From positions 1-64,000 of the forward strand of contig NZ_KL591023.1 in NCBI RefSeq assembly GCF_000716335.1: a DNA stretch of 64,000 nt. The letters run 5' to 3'. Of this stretch, positions 35,989 to 44,834 are shown piece by piece. The stretch's first letter is position 1. Each line of letters opens with the position of its first letter. Under the pieces are notes generated by a model. It was given only the letters and a program-made list of their open reading frames with translations, did not search any database and had not been told where the DNA came from. Source of the stretch: Streptomyces sp. NRRL S-118 (GTDB taxonomy: Bacteria > Actinomycetota > Actinomycetes > Streptomycetales > Streptomycetaceae). Both the position numbers and the translations under genes were made by a program.

Positions 35989-36201
35989 ATGCTGTTGGCG
36001 CATCCCGCAGTGCTTCAGGAACTCGTGGCCCGTTACGAATCCCTGTGCACCGCCGCTCAGGGGCTGTCCATCGCCCCCGACCTCAAACGCCGGCTCGAGG
36101 ACGTGACGTACACGCTCTGCGTGACGACAGGAACGCGCCAGCTCGATCAGGCGCTGGCTGCCGCCCGGGCCCGACTTGCCGCCGCGGCCGCAAGTACCTG
36201 A
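35989..36201 (+). CDS. DUF5133 small protein
   Basis: 70 residues: MLLAHPAVLQELVARYESLC, LKRRLEDVTYTLCVTTGTRQ, LDQALAAARARLAAAAAST. These are the DUF5133 hallmarks (LED-x-x-YTLCVxTGTR), a family nearly confined to Streptomyces with no known function. GGAAAGG and CAGG lie upstream of the ATG. A 13-pair terminator follows 13 bases after the stop. Divergent from DUF2795. Confidence 0.85.
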   Translation: MLLAHPAVLQELVARYESLCTAAQGLSIAPDLKRRLEDVTYTLCVTTGTRQLDQALAAARARLAAAAAST

Positions 36202-36214
36202 CCGGTCGAATTGA

Positions 36215-36248
36215 GGCGGCCCCGGTCCAGGGGTTGACCGGGGCCGCC
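36215..36248 (+). terminator. Terminator of the DUF5133 gene
   Basis: Perfect 13-pair stem, GGCGGCCCCGGTC (36215-36227) with GACCGGGGCCGCC (36236-36248), with an 8-base loop, 13 bases after the stop. Confidence 0.8.
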
Positions 36249-36340
36249 ACGGGCATCCGAGGGGAGACGGAGTGCCCGGTGGGAACACCCCCCGACCGGC
36301 GCGAGGAGGGAGCGCCGATCGGGCCGTGTTCTGTTTCAAG

Positions 36341-36356
36341 GCCCTGCTGGCAGGGC
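36341..36356. terminator. Small hairpin, possible second terminator
   Basis: GCCCTG (36341-36346) pairs with CAGGGC (36351-36356), with TTTC before and TTTG after. It lies in the 323-base gap 36202-36524 between converging genes. Confidence 0.45.
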
Positions 36357-36421
36357 TTTGAGGGGTGTGCCGGGGGTGCCTGCCATGACTGTCATCCGGC
36401 GGGCCCCCGGTCGTTCGAGAA

Positions 36422-36435
36422 GTAAATATATTTAC
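36422..36435. promoter_or_regulatory. 14-bp AT-rich perfect palindrome
   Basis: GTAAATATATTTAC is a perfect palindrome in an AT-rich patch of about 50 bases (36418-36470), an exception in this GC-rich DNA. It lies about 90 bases past the stop of the MurR/RpiR-like regulator. Could be a protein-binding site; no adjacent promoter was found. Confidence 0.5.
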
Positions 36436-36451
36436 CGTCGAGTAAGCAAGT

Positions 36452-36469
36452 GCATGAAAAATTTCATGC
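36452..36469. promoter_or_regulatory. GCATGAAA-AA-TTTCATGC inverted repeat
   Basis: Perfect 8-base arms with an AA centre, 16 bases from the preceding palindrome. The GAAA/TTTC arms resemble operators bound by some RpiR-family regulators, and such a gene ends at 36525. Alternatively it may act as a terminator stem for that gene. Confidence 0.45.
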
Positions 36470-36524
36470 GGGCCGGTGGCGTGAAAACACCCCCGGCGAG
36501 GCGTCGCTCCGACGTCGGCGGGGG

Positions 36525-37478
36525 TCAGTCGTCCAGGAAGAAACTGTGCTGTTCCGCGGCCTGTTCGTACCCTTCCAGGCGCAATTGCGTCCGCTCCGGA
36601 TTGGCATCGGCCATCGCCTGCAGCACGGACGCCGACAGCACACCCGGCGCCGCGTACGAATCGAAGACCAGGCGTGATCCCGTCCCCGCGGTGAGCGTCA
36701 CATCCGCCTCCTCCACCAGCGGCCCCAGCGTCAGATCGGTGATCAGCGCCACCCGGAGCCCGGTGCGCCGCGCCGTCCGCAGCGCCGCCAGCGTCTCGTT
36801 GGCGTGCCGCGGCATCGCGAACGCCAGCACCCACGTACCGCCCGCCTCCCGCGACTGCAGCAGCGCGTCGTAGGCGACGCTGCCGCCGCGGGTCACCAGC
36901 CGTACGTCGGGATGGATACGGCGCGCGGCGTAGGCGAAGTACTCCGCCAGCGACACCGAGATCCGCAGGCCCAGCACCGTCAGCGGCACCGAGCCGGCCA
37001 GCTCCCGCCCGATGTCGAGGATCTGTCCCGGGTCCGCCACGAGCCGGCGCAGCGCCTCCAGGTTCTCGATCTCCGCGTCGACGGCCGCCTGCAACTCGTT
37101 GCGCCGGACCTCCTCGCCGGCGTCCGGTACCCCGGCGACCGCGCTGAGCGCGATGGGCTGGAGCGCCTCGCGCAGCGCGGGGAAGCCGCTGTAGCCGAGG
37201 GAGGTGGCGAACCGGGTCACCGAGGGCTGGCTGACGCCCACGCGCTCCGCCAGATCCGTGATCGACAGGAACGCCGCCTCGGTGAGGTGGTCGATCATGT
37301 ACTGCGCGATGCGGCGCTGCGCGGGGGAGAGGCGGTGGCCGCCGAAGAGCGCCAGCACCCGGTCGGAGGGCGTCGGCTGCGCGCCCGGTCCGTCCTCACC
37401 GCCACCCTGCCCCGGAGGAGCCTCCAGGCCCCGCCGGATCGCGGCCGCCTGTGCGCGTGCCTGCTGCCCTGATGGCAC
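36525..37478 (-). CDS. MurR/RpiR-family transcriptional regulator
   Basis: 317 residues from GTG with GGAGG upstream. After a Gln/Gly-rich leader comes the HTH_6 domain (RVLALFGGHRLSPAQRRIAQ; ITDLAERVGVSQPSVTRFAT). A SIS sugar-phosphate-binding domain follows (VLGLRISVSLAEYFAYAARR, GSVAYDALLQSREAGG, ALRTARRTGLRVALITD). Family members sense phosphosugars such as MurNAc-6-P or GlcNAc-6-P. anmK, whose product is MurNAc-6-P, is in the window but 19 kb away, so a link is speculative. Divergent from the large phosphatase gene. Confidence 0.9.
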   Translation of the reverse strand: MPSGQQARAQAAAIRRGLEAPPGQGGGEDGPGAQPTPSDRVLALFGGHRLSPAQRRIAQYMIDHLTEAAFLSITDLAERVGVSQPSVTRFATSLGYSGFPALREALQPIALSAVAGVPDAGEEVRRNELQAAVDAEIENLEALRRLVADPGQILDIGRELAGSVPLTVLGLRISVSLAEYFAYAARRIHPDVRLVTRGGSVAYDALLQSREAGGTWVLAFAMPRHANETLAALRTARRTGLRVALITDLTLGPLVEEADVTLTAGTGSRLVFDSYAAPGVLSASVLQAMADANPERTQLRLEGYEQAAEQHSFFLDD

Positions 37479-37539
37479 CGGCGTGCCTCCTTCCAGTCCC
37501 GATCGTCCTCAACATACTTCACCGTCCGCAGCCGCCGAG

Positions 37540-37563
37540 GGCGTCGTGAGCGGCGTCGTGAGC
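37540..37563. repeat. 12-bp direct repeat, two copies
   Basis: GGCGTCGTGAGC is repeated back to back in the 223-base divergent region between the RpiR regulator and the phosphatase gene. It could be an operator pair or slippage. Confidence 0.5.
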
Positions 37564-37701
37564 GGCACCGGACGGCGCCGTGACGCCCACCGATGTGCGC
37601 GACCGGTCCGGCGGGGAGCATCCTGGGGGTGTCCCGTCCGTCCCGGCAGGCGCGGGGCGCGGCGCCTCCGGCCGGATCCCGCCGAGTGAGGGGGGACGAC
37701 A

Positions 37702-40700
37702 ATGCCAGACGGACCGCACAGCGATCCCCGCCCGGCGGACCGCCGGGCGGCCACCGGCGAGCGCGTCGGTGAGGCCGGGACCCGGGACGGCGGCGGGCCG
37801 CCCGCGCCCTCGTACCCCGCGCCCCGCGCGACCGGCGCCGCGTCCGCCGGCCGCCCTTCCGCGCCTTCCGCGCCGTCCGCGGCTCCGGACTTCCGGGCGC
37901 CCCAGGGGCGGGTGTCCCACGAGCCGGTGACGGGCGGCCGCGGTCCCGTCGACCCGGTCGCGCACGACCGGCCGGCGGCCCGGCCCGGGAACAGCGGACC
38001 CGCCGCTGCCGAGGACGGCCCGCCCGGTCGGCCGCGCGACGCCCGCGCGCCCGTCGCCCCTGGAGCGGGTCCGGGAGCGGGGGCAGGTGCGGGGGCGGGT
38101 GCGGTGTCCGGTGGCGACGGGCACGGGGCCGGTGTGCCGGGCGGGCCCGGCTCCGACGAGCCGTCGGCCGGCGGGACGCCTGCGGACAGGACGCCTGCGG
38201 GCGGCGGGACGGCTGTGGGCGGCGGGGCGACCCCTCGTGGAGCCGGGGGAAAGCCGGCCGGCTCCGACGAGCTCGGCGCCGTGCTCGCGCAGGCCGCCGT
38301 GAGCGCCGTCGAGGCGGTCGGTGGGTTCGCCGGAGGGGCCTACCTGCGCTCCGGGACCCCCGGACTGCTGCGGCTGGCCGTCCTGAGCGGCCTGCCCGGA
38401 CCGCTGTTCCGGCCCTGGTGGCGCATGCACGTGAACCGCCCCTTCCCCATCGCCGAGGCCTACCGCTCCGGCCGGACCGTCGCCCTCGCCGACGCCGAGG
38501 ACGCCATGCGCCGCTTCCCGCAGCTGATGGCCGGCCTGCCGTTCCCCTTCGGCTCCCTGTACACCCCCGTCACCCACGGCAGCGACCGCTTCGGCGTGCT
38601 GGTGGTGCTGCGCCCGGCCGCTGCGGGGCGCCGTGTCGGGGCGGCCGACCTCGACCGGATGGCCCACATCGCGCAGCGCCTCGCCGGCCGCCTCGCGCAC
38701 CTCGCCGCGCGGGAGGTCCCCGTCACCTGGGACCGCGAGCCCGACTGCGTACAGCTCCCCGCGACCGGCACGCCACCGGTGCGCGTCGGCCACCTGGAGT
38801 GGGACCTCGACAGCGGGGCCGTCACCGGGGACGAGGAACTGCGCACCATCCTCCTGGGCGCCGGGCCGGGCGGCCCGCCCGAAGGAGTCTTCCTCCGCAC
38901 CGCCGAGGAGCTGATGGCCCTGCTGGCGCCGGAGGACGCCCACGGACTGCGCGTGCTGGCCGGTCAGGCGGCGGAGTCCGGGCAGCCGGTGCCCCGCCGG
39001 ATCTGGGTGCGCGGGCCCGACGGACGGCCCTGCCTCCTCGAACTGACCGCACACGGCCGCCGGCGGCTGTCCGGCTCCCTCGTCGACCCCGGCAACGGCC
39101 CCGTCGCCGCCGCCGCGGCCGACCGCCTGCCGCGCGGCATGGTCTCGGCCGACCGGCTCGGCCGGGTCACCTTCGCCAGCCGCACGGCCGGGGCCCTGCT
39201 CGGCCGCCCCCGCGAGGAGCTCGTCGGAAGCTCCCTGTACGAGGCCCTGCCGTGGCTCGGCCACCCCGCCCACGAGGAGCACTTCCGGGCCGCGCTGCTC
39301 TCGGACGACCCCGTCCACTTCCTGGCCCACGTCCCCACCGGCAGCCGGCTGTCCGTCTCCCTCCACCCGGGCCACGACGGGCTGACCATCGTCCTCGCCG
39401 CCGAGGAACCGCCCGTGCTCACGCCCGGCCCGGTCACCGCACCCGGCGGCGGCCCGGCCGCCGGCCTCGGCTCGCTGGCCGACCAGGCCTCCGTGCTCTA
39501 CCGGCCCGTCGCCCTCGCCATCGCACTCACCGAGGCGGTCACCATCCGCCAGGTCTCCGCGGTGGTCACCGAGGAACTGCTGCCCGCCTTCGGCGGCCGC
39601 CAGCTCGCCATCTACCTCCTGGACGAACGGAACCTCCGCCTCGCCTGGGAGACCGGCTTCCCGCAGGGCTTCCTGGACCGCTTCGACGGCGTCCCACTCG
39701 ACGCCCGGCTGCCCGGCGTCGAGACCCTCACGTCCGGCCGGCCCATCTTCTTCGAGTCCATGCAGCACCTCGCGGACGCCTACCCCGGCATCCCCCTGGA
39801 CGCCCACGTCGGCGCCCGCGCCTTCCTCCCCCTGATCGCCTCCGGCCGCCCCATCGGCTCCTGCATCCTCGGCTTCGACCAGCCGCGCGGCTTCAGCCCC
39901 GAGGAGCGCACCGTCCTCACCGCCCTCGCCGGACTGATCGCGCAGGCCCTCCAGCGGGCCCAGCGCTACGACTCCGAGGCCGCCCTCGCCCGCGGCCTGC
40001 AGGACGCACTGCTGCCCCACCGGCTGCCCCGCCTGCGCGGCGTCGAGACCGTCGGCCGCTACCTGCCGGGCACCCAGGGCATGGAGGTCGGCGGCGACTG
40101 GTACGACGTCATCGACACCGGGCGCGCGATCGCCCTGGTCATCGGCGACGTCCAGGGCCACGGGGTCTCCGCCGCGGCCACCATGGGCCAGCTGCGCAGC
40201 GCCGTCCGCGCCTTCGCGCTCAGCGGGCACGACCCCGAGGAGGTGATGAGCGGCACCAACAGCCTGCTGATCGACCTCGACCCCGGGCAGTTCGCCAGCT
40301 GCTGCTACGTCGACCTCGATCCCGCGACCGGCGTGGTCAGGGCCGTCCGCGCCGGGCACCCGCAGCCCCTGCTGCGGCATCCCGACGGCCGGACCGAGGT
40401 CCTGGACCTGGCCGGCGGCGTCGTCCTCGGCATCGACCCCGACGCCCCGTTCCCGGTCAGCGAGTTCCGCCTGCCGCCCCGCGCCGTCCTCGCCCTGTTC
40501 ACCGACGGGCTGGTGGAACGGCCGGGAACCGACATCGACCTCGGCATCGAACGACTCCGCGGCGCCCTCGCCGCCGTCGGCCGCGCCTCCCTGGCCGACG
40601 CGGCGGACCGGCTCATCCACGAGGCCACGGCCGCCACCGACCGTCCCGACGACATCGCGCTGCTGCTCGCCGCGCGCCCGGAACCGGGCGCCGCGCCCCG

Positions 40701-40710
40701 TGCGCGGTGA
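37702..40710 (+). CDS. SpoIIE-type PP2C phosphatase with GAF-PAS-GAF sensors
   Basis: 1002 residues. Residues 1-170 are a disordered Pro/Gly/Ala tail. GAF1 about 186-330 (VLAQAAVSAVEAVGGFAGGAY), PAS about 476-570 (MVSADRLGRVTFASRTAGALL), GAF2 about 600-757 and the SpoIIE phosphatase about 780-993 (GGDWYDVIDTGRAIALVIGD, GHGVSAAATMGQLRSAVR, LFTDGLVERPGTDIDLG, DDIALLLAARPE). Unlike the next gene it has no C-terminal ATPase. Cytosolic and soluble. Predicted to dephosphorylate an anti-sigma-factor antagonist in response to an unknown ligand. A long competing frame starting inside the gene at 38418 is antisense-like noise. Confidence 0.9.
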   Translation: MPDGPHSDPRPADRRAATGERVGEAGTRDGGGPPAPSYPAPRATGAASAGRPSAPSAPSAAPDFRAPQGRVSHEPVTGGRGPVDPVAHDRPAARPGNSGPAAAEDGPPGRPRDARAPVAPGAGPGAGAGAGAGAVSGGDGHGAGVPGGPGSDEPSAGGTPADRTPAGGGTAVGGGATPRGAGGKPAGSDELGAVLAQAAVSAVEAVGGFAGGAYLRSGTPGLLRLAVLSGLPGPLFRPWWRMHVNRPFPIAEAYRSGRTVALADAEDAMRRFPQLMAGLPFPFGSLYTPVTHGSDRFGVLVVLRPAAAGRRVGAADLDRMAHIAQRLAGRLAHLAAREVPVTWDREPDCVQLPATGTPPVRVGHLEWDLDSGAVTGDEELRTILLGAGPGGPPEGVFLRTAEELMALLAPEDAHGLRVLAGQAAESGQPVPRRIWVRGPDGRPCLLELTAHGRRRLSGSLVDPGNGPVAAAAADRLPRGMVSADRLGRVTFASRTAGALLGRPREELVGSSLYEALPWLGHPAHEEHFRAALLSDDPVHFLAHVPTGSRLSVSLHPGHDGLTIVLAAEEPPVLTPGPVTAPGGGPAAGLGSLADQASVLYRPVALAIALTEAVTIRQVSAVVTEELLPAFGGRQLAIYLLDERNLRLAWETGFPQGFLDRFDGVPLDARLPGVETLTSGRPIFFESMQHLADAYPGIPLDAHVGARAFLPLIASGRPIGSCILGFDQPRGFSPEERTVLTALAGLIAQALQRAQRYDSEAALARGLQDALLPHRLPRLRGVETVGRYLPGTQGMEVGGDWYDVIDTGRAIALVIGDVQGHGVSAAATMGQLRSAVRAFALSGHDPEEVMSGTNSLLIDLDPGQFASCCYVDLDPATGVVRAVRAGHPQPLLRHPDGRTEVLDLAGGVVLGIDPDAPFPVSEFRLPPRAVLALFTDGLVERPGTDIDLGIERLRGALAAVGRASLADAADRLIHEATAATDRPDDIALLLAARPEPGAAPRAR

Positions 40711-40769
40711 GCGCGGTTGTGGCCCCCGCACGACCGGGCGATCATCAGGAGACGACGAAGGCAGGTGCC

Positions 40770-43220
40770 ATGAGCGCGGTGAACGCGGCCGAGGGTGCCG
40801 ACTTCCGGGGCCCCCTCGACGTCACGAGAGCGGCGACGGCCGTCCTGGACGCCGACGACACGGTCGTCGGCTGGAGCCCGGCGGCCCATGCGCTGCTGGG
40901 CTACCCGGCGCACGAGGCCGTGGGCCGCCCCCTCGGCACCTTCGTGGTGGACCGGGCCGGTACCTACCACAGAGCCGCCCGGCTGCCCGGCGCCTCGGGC
41001 GCCCGCCGCCGGATCCTGCACATGCGCCACTGGGACGGCCGCATCATCCGGGTCACGTCCGCGACGCTGCCGCTCTTCCACATCAGCGAGGGACCCGGCG
41101 CCGACGCCCGCCCCGCCCGGCTCCTGGCACTGGCCGACGCCGACGAGACCGAGCACTGGGAGGCCCTGCAGTCGATGCTGCGCGGGCTCGCCACCCAGTC
41201 GCCCGTCGGGCTGGCCATCTACGACACCGCACTGCGGGTCGTGTGGACGAACCACGCCCTGTTCCAGGAGATGGGCACCAGCCAGTACGCGGGCCTGGGG
41301 CCCGACGAGATGGTCGAGGACGGCGAGGTCCTCTCCGCCGGCTACCCGTCCACGCTGGAGGAGACCATGCAGCGGGTCCTCACCACCGGCGAACCCGTCA
41401 TCGAGCTCCACTACCGGGGCCGGCCGCCCATCGACCCCCTCCACGACCACGTCTGGTCGTGCTCGTACTACCGCCTCCAGGACGCGGACGGCGTCACGCT
41501 CGGCGTGTGCGAGGAGACCGTCGACATCACCGACCGCTACCTCGCCCAGCAGCGCCTCGACCTGCTCGTACGGGCGGGCGGACGCGTCGGCACCACCCTC
41601 GACATGGTCCGCACCGCGCAGGAGCTCTCCGCGGTGGCGGTGCCGCAGTTCGCGGACGCCGTCACCGTCGACCTCCTGGACGCGGTCCTCGAAGGGGACC
41701 AGCCGGCCCCCGGCACCGCACCCGCCCGCCGCGTCGTGCGCGTGTGGGACGGACCCGTGGACGGCGCCCCGGCACCCGGGGCCGCCCCCCGCCGGCCCGT
41801 GGACTACCCGCCCGACTCGCCCCAGGCGCGCTCCCTCGCCACCGGCCGCCCCGTGCTCGACAGCCCGCCCGACGCGGACCCGGCCTCCTCCCGGCTCGTG
41901 GTGCCGCTGCGCACCAAGGGCCCCGCCCTCGGTGTCGTCACCTTCGTCCGGGACCACCACCCCGACCCGTTCGGCGCCGCGGACCTGCCCGTCGCCGACG
42001 AACTCGTCGCCCGCGCCGCCATCTGCATCGACAATGCCCGCCGCTACACCCGGGAGCACACCGCCGCCCTCATGCTCCAGCGAAGCCTGCTGCCGCGGAA
42101 CCTGCCCCGGCTGTCCGGCGTCGAGATCGCCCACCGCTACCTGCCGGCCGACATCAAGACCGGCGTCGGCGGCGACTGGTTCGACGTCATCGCCCTGTCC
42201 GGGAAGCGCGTCGGTCTCGTCGTCGGCGACGTGGTCGGCCACGGGCTGCGCGCCGCCGCCACCATGGGAAGGCTCCGCACCAGCGTCCACGTCCTCGCCC
42301 AGCTCGACCTCCCGCCCGACGAGCTCCTCACCCGGCTCGACGACCTGATCACCCAGACGGCCCAGGAACGGACCGCCGTCGCCGCGAGCGCCGAGGGCGC
42401 GCCCGCCGGCGACACGGAGGCCGACCCGGTGCCCGACGACGCCGCCCTCGGCGTCACCTGCCTGTACGCCGTCTACGACCCCGTCACCGGCCGGTGCAGC
42501 ATGGCCCGCGCGGGTCACCCGCTGCCCGCCGTCGTCGACCCGGACACCGGTTCCGTCAGCCACCCCGACCTGCCCGCGGGCCCGCCCCTCGGCCTCGGCG
42601 GACTGCCCTTCGAGGGCGCGGAGATCACCCTCCCCGAAGGCAGCCTCCTAGCCCTGTACACCGACGGCCTCGTGCAGGGCCGCGGCCGGGACCGCGACAC
42701 CGAGCTCGACGCGCTGCGCGCGGTGCTCGCCGACCACCAGGGACCCCTGGACGAGCTGTGCGACCGGGCCGTCGCCACCCTGCTGCCCGGCCCCGTCGAC
42801 GACGACGCCGCCCTCCTCCTCGTCCGTACGCACCTCCTCGACCGCGACCAGGTCGCCACCTGGGAGCTCGCCGACAGCCCCGAGATGGTGGGCCGCGCCC
42901 GTTCCCTGGCCACCGGGCAGGTCGGCGCCTGGGGCCTCGACGGCGAGGTGGCCTTCACCACCGAGCTCGTCGTCAGCGAACTCGTCACCAACGCCATCCG
43001 CTACGCCGCCGGGCCGGTCCAGCTGCGGCTCATCCGCGACCGCACCCTCATCTGCGAGGTCTCCGACACCGGCCACACCTCACCCCACCTGCGCCGCGCC
43101 GGCAGCGACGACGAGGGCGGCCGCGGTCTGTTCCTCGTCGCGCAGATGACCCAGCAGTGGGGCACGCGCTACACCGCCACGGGCAAGACGATCTGGGCCG
43201 AGCAGACTCTCCCGCCGTGA
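40770..43220 (+). CDS. SpoIIE-type PP2C phosphatase with PAS-PAS-GAF and RsbW-like ATPase
   Basis: 816 residues, starting MSAVNAAEGADFRG. PAS1 (18-130: VLDADDTVVGWSPAAHALLG), PAS2 (130-260: LAIYDTALRVVWTNHALFQ), GAF (260-421), SpoIIE (450-690: GGDWFDVIALSGKRVGLVVG, DVVGHGLRAAATMGRL, LYTDGLVQGRGRDRD, DDDAALLLVRTH), GHKL ATPase (700-812: TELVVSELVTNAIRYAAG, DEGGRGLFLVAQM). It lies 59 bases after the previous phosphatase, probably in one operon. It is closely similar in its GAF-to-end part to the phosphatase at 25984, so these two are paralogues. An open frame running in from 38418 is not the start. Confidence 0.9.
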   Translation: MSAVNAAEGADFRGPLDVTRAATAVLDADDTVVGWSPAAHALLGYPAHEAVGRPLGTFVVDRAGTYHRAARLPGASGARRRILHMRHWDGRIIRVTSATLPLFHISEGPGADARPARLLALADADETEHWEALQSMLRGLATQSPVGLAIYDTALRVVWTNHALFQEMGTSQYAGLGPDEMVEDGEVLSAGYPSTLEETMQRVLTTGEPVIELHYRGRPPIDPLHDHVWSCSYYRLQDADGVTLGVCEETVDITDRYLAQQRLDLLVRAGGRVGTTLDMVRTAQELSAVAVPQFADAVTVDLLDAVLEGDQPAPGTAPARRVVRVWDGPVDGAPAPGAAPRRPVDYPPDSPQARSLATGRPVLDSPPDADPASSRLVVPLRTKGPALGVVTFVRDHHPDPFGAADLPVADELVARAAICIDNARRYTREHTAALMLQRSLLPRNLPRLSGVEIAHRYLPADIKTGVGGDWFDVIALSGKRVGLVVGDVVGHGLRAAATMGRLRTSVHVLAQLDLPPDELLTRLDDLITQTAQERTAVAASAEGAPAGDTEADPVPDDAALGVTCLYAVYDPVTGRCSMARAGHPLPAVVDPDTGSVSHPDLPAGPPLGLGGLPFEGAEITLPEGSLLALYTDGLVQGRGRDRDTELDALRAVLADHQGPLDELCDRAVATLLPGPVDDDAALLLVRTHLLDRDQVATWELADSPEMVGRARSLATGQVGAWGLDGEVAFTTELVVSELVTNAIRYAAGPVQLRLIRDRTLICEVSDTGHTSPHLRRAGSDDEGGRGLFLVAQMTQQWGTRYTATGKTIWAEQTLPP

Positions 43221-43280
43221 CGTTTGTCCCCCGCGCGGGCCGGAAACCCGGGGGGCGTCCGCAACGTCGGGAGGTATGCC

Positions 43281-43619
43281 ATGGCAGCGTCCGGACAGAT
43301 CAGCGCCGAACTGTGGGACGAGTTCCACACCGTCGTCAACATGACCTCGCGCGAACTCCAGGAGTGGCTGAACGTCGCGTCGGCCGGCGAGGAGACCGAG
43401 GAGGTCCCCGACCGGGCCGGGAAGGCCACCGGCCGCCGGGTCCTGGAAATCCTCGGCAAGCGCCGTACGGACCTGACGGAGGACGACGTCGCCGTCATGG
43501 AGCGCGTCTGCGGCATCGTGCGCACCCAGCGCGGCCCGGACCTGGAACCCACGGCCGGCGGCGAGGGATGGCGCCACGGCCTCATGGACATTGGGCACGA
43601 CCCGCTGAAGCCCGTCTAG
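43281..43619 (+). CDS. DUF3140 protein
   Basis: 112 residues: ISAELWDEFHTVVNMTSREL, QEWLNVASAGEETEEVPDRA, GRRVLEILGKRRTDLTEDDV, ERVCGIVRTQRG. These are the DUF3140 hallmarks (W-x-x-F-x-x-V-N-M-T, ILGKRxxDLT-x-x-D). A small protein of unknown function, widespread in actinobacteria and proteobacteria, possibly a histone-like or stress protein. GGGAGG at 7-base spacing fixes the ATG. It follows the phosphatase by 60 bases and may belong to its operon. Confidence 0.88.
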   Translation: MAASGQISAELWDEFHTVVNMTSRELQEWLNVASAGEETEEVPDRAGKATGRRVLEILGKRRTDLTEDDVAVMERVCGIVRTQRGPDLEPTAGGEGWRHGLMDIGHDPLKPV

Positions 43620-43687
43620 CGTCCGTCAGGCACCGGCACCGGCGCCGGCGTTGCGCGGACCCTCCAGCGGCCGTCCGAGCGGCCCGA

Positions 43688-43861
43688 GGAGAATGGGCCT
43701 CCTCCATCAACCCGCGGGTGATCGAGCCGTACGAGGAGGGCGTCACGGTCGAGGCGGCGCTGCCCCACCTGGGGGACGAGGGGGCGTTCGGCATCCCGGC
43801 CACGCAGGGCCCCGCCGAGCGGGCCGTCCTGCGCATCGGGCGCCCGCCGGAGAGAGCCTGA
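43688..43861 (+). pseudogene. Possible C-terminal gene fragment of unknown family
   Basis: A plus-strand reading frame with coding-like codon use gives EWASSINPRVIEPYEEGVTV, EAALPHLGDEGAFGIPATQG, PAERAVLRIGRPPERA and a stop at 43859-43861. No start codon with a ribosome site is present, and the frame upstream is not protein-like. It may be the tail of a decayed gene between DUF3140 and the SDR. I do not recognise the family. Confidence 0.3.
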
Positions 43862-43888
43862 GCGCACCCGGGCCGAGGACCCGCCGGC

Positions 43889-44644
43889 TCACGGCCAGGA
43901 CGGCTCCCTGCGGGGCACCACCACCAGCTCCGACACCGCACTGCCCGCCGGCACCGACAGGGCGTACAGCACCGTGTCGGCGACGATGTCCGGGCTCTGC
44001 AGCAGCGAGACGTCGGCGTCCGGGAAGCGCTCCAGGATGAACGGGGTCTCCATGCCGCCCGCGATGATCCCGGTGACGCCGATGCCCGGGCAGTCCCGCT
44101 GGGCCTCCTTGAACAGCGTGTGCGTGAAGGCCCGCAGACCCGACTTGGCCGAGGAGTACGGGCCCGCCTCGGTCCAGGTGCGGTTCGACGCGGTGGACAG
44201 GATGTTCACGATGTGGCCACCGCCCCGGGCGATCATGCGGCGGTAGGTCTCCAGGCACAGGTACATCGGCCCCAGCAGGTTCGTGGCGACCACCCGTGTG
44301 ACCTCGTCGGCGGTGAGGTGCTCGATGGGCTTGGAGACGTCCACGGCGGCGTTGTTGACCAGGATGTCCACGGCCTGCCCGTCCTGCTCCAGCTCCCGGA
44401 AGACGTCCGCGACCGCCGTGGCGTCCCGCACGTCCAGCTCCACGAACCGGGCCTCGCCCGGGGCGCCGTTGCGGTCGAGTTCCTCGCACAGCTCACGCGC
44501 CTGCTCCTTGCGGACGTCCGCCACCAGGACGGACGCCCCGGCACCGGCCAGGCGCCGGGTGATCGCCGCACCCAGCCCGCGCGCGCCGCCGGTCACCAGC
44601 GCCTGCCTGCCCCGAAGGGCGACCCGCTCTCCGCTGCCGCTCAT
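43889..44644 (-). CDS. Short-chain dehydrogenase/reductase
   Basis: 251 residues from MSGSGERVALRGRQALVTGG. Classical SDR: cofactor loop VTGGARGLGAAITRRL, VADVRKEQARELC (Asp suggests NAD preference), ILVNNAAVDVSKPIEHL, catalytic Ser in NILSTASNRT, then YSSAKSGLRAF (Y-x-x-x-K). AGGAGG precedes the ATG; a longer frame reaching 44707 lacks this. Substrate unknown. Divergent from an MFS exporter. Confidence 0.92.
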   Translation of the reverse strand: MSGSGERVALRGRQALVTGGARGLGAAITRRLAGAGASVLVADVRKEQARELCEELDRNGAPGEARFVELDVRDATAVADVFRELEQDGQAVDILVNNAAVDVSKPIEHLTADEVTRVVATNLLGPMYLCLETYRRMIARGGGHIVNILSTASNRTWTEAGPYSSAKSGLRAFTHTLFKEAQRDCPGIGVTGIIAGGMETPFILERFPDADVSLLQSPDIVADTVLYALSVPAGSAVSELVVVPRREPSWP

Positions 44645-44785
44645 GGCTGCCTCCTCGTGCTGCTGCTCGCTGCCCTCCACTGTGGCCCGCGCCACTACGG
44701 AAGGCACGTCGGGCGGTCACTGTGAGCAAGCACACCAGGAGGGGCGAACCAGCAGGTCAAGCGGTACACGACGGTCCCCGGTGCC

Positions 44786-44808
44786 GTCGGGCGGGGTCAT
44801 CGCCCGAC
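44786..44808. promoter_or_regulatory. Inverted repeat upstream of the MFS exporter
   Basis: GTCGGGCG (44786-44793) and CGCCCGAC (44801-44808) with a 7-base centre, 26 bases before the exporter start in the divergent region. Candidate operator. Confidence 0.4.
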
Positions 44809-44834
44809 CCGGCGCGCGCCCCACTTCTGCCACC

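Noticed and set aside
38418..43220. A 1600-codon plus-strand frame joining the two phosphatase genes
   Set aside because: Its first 770 codons are the wrong frame of the first phosphatase; only the part from 40770 is a real protein.
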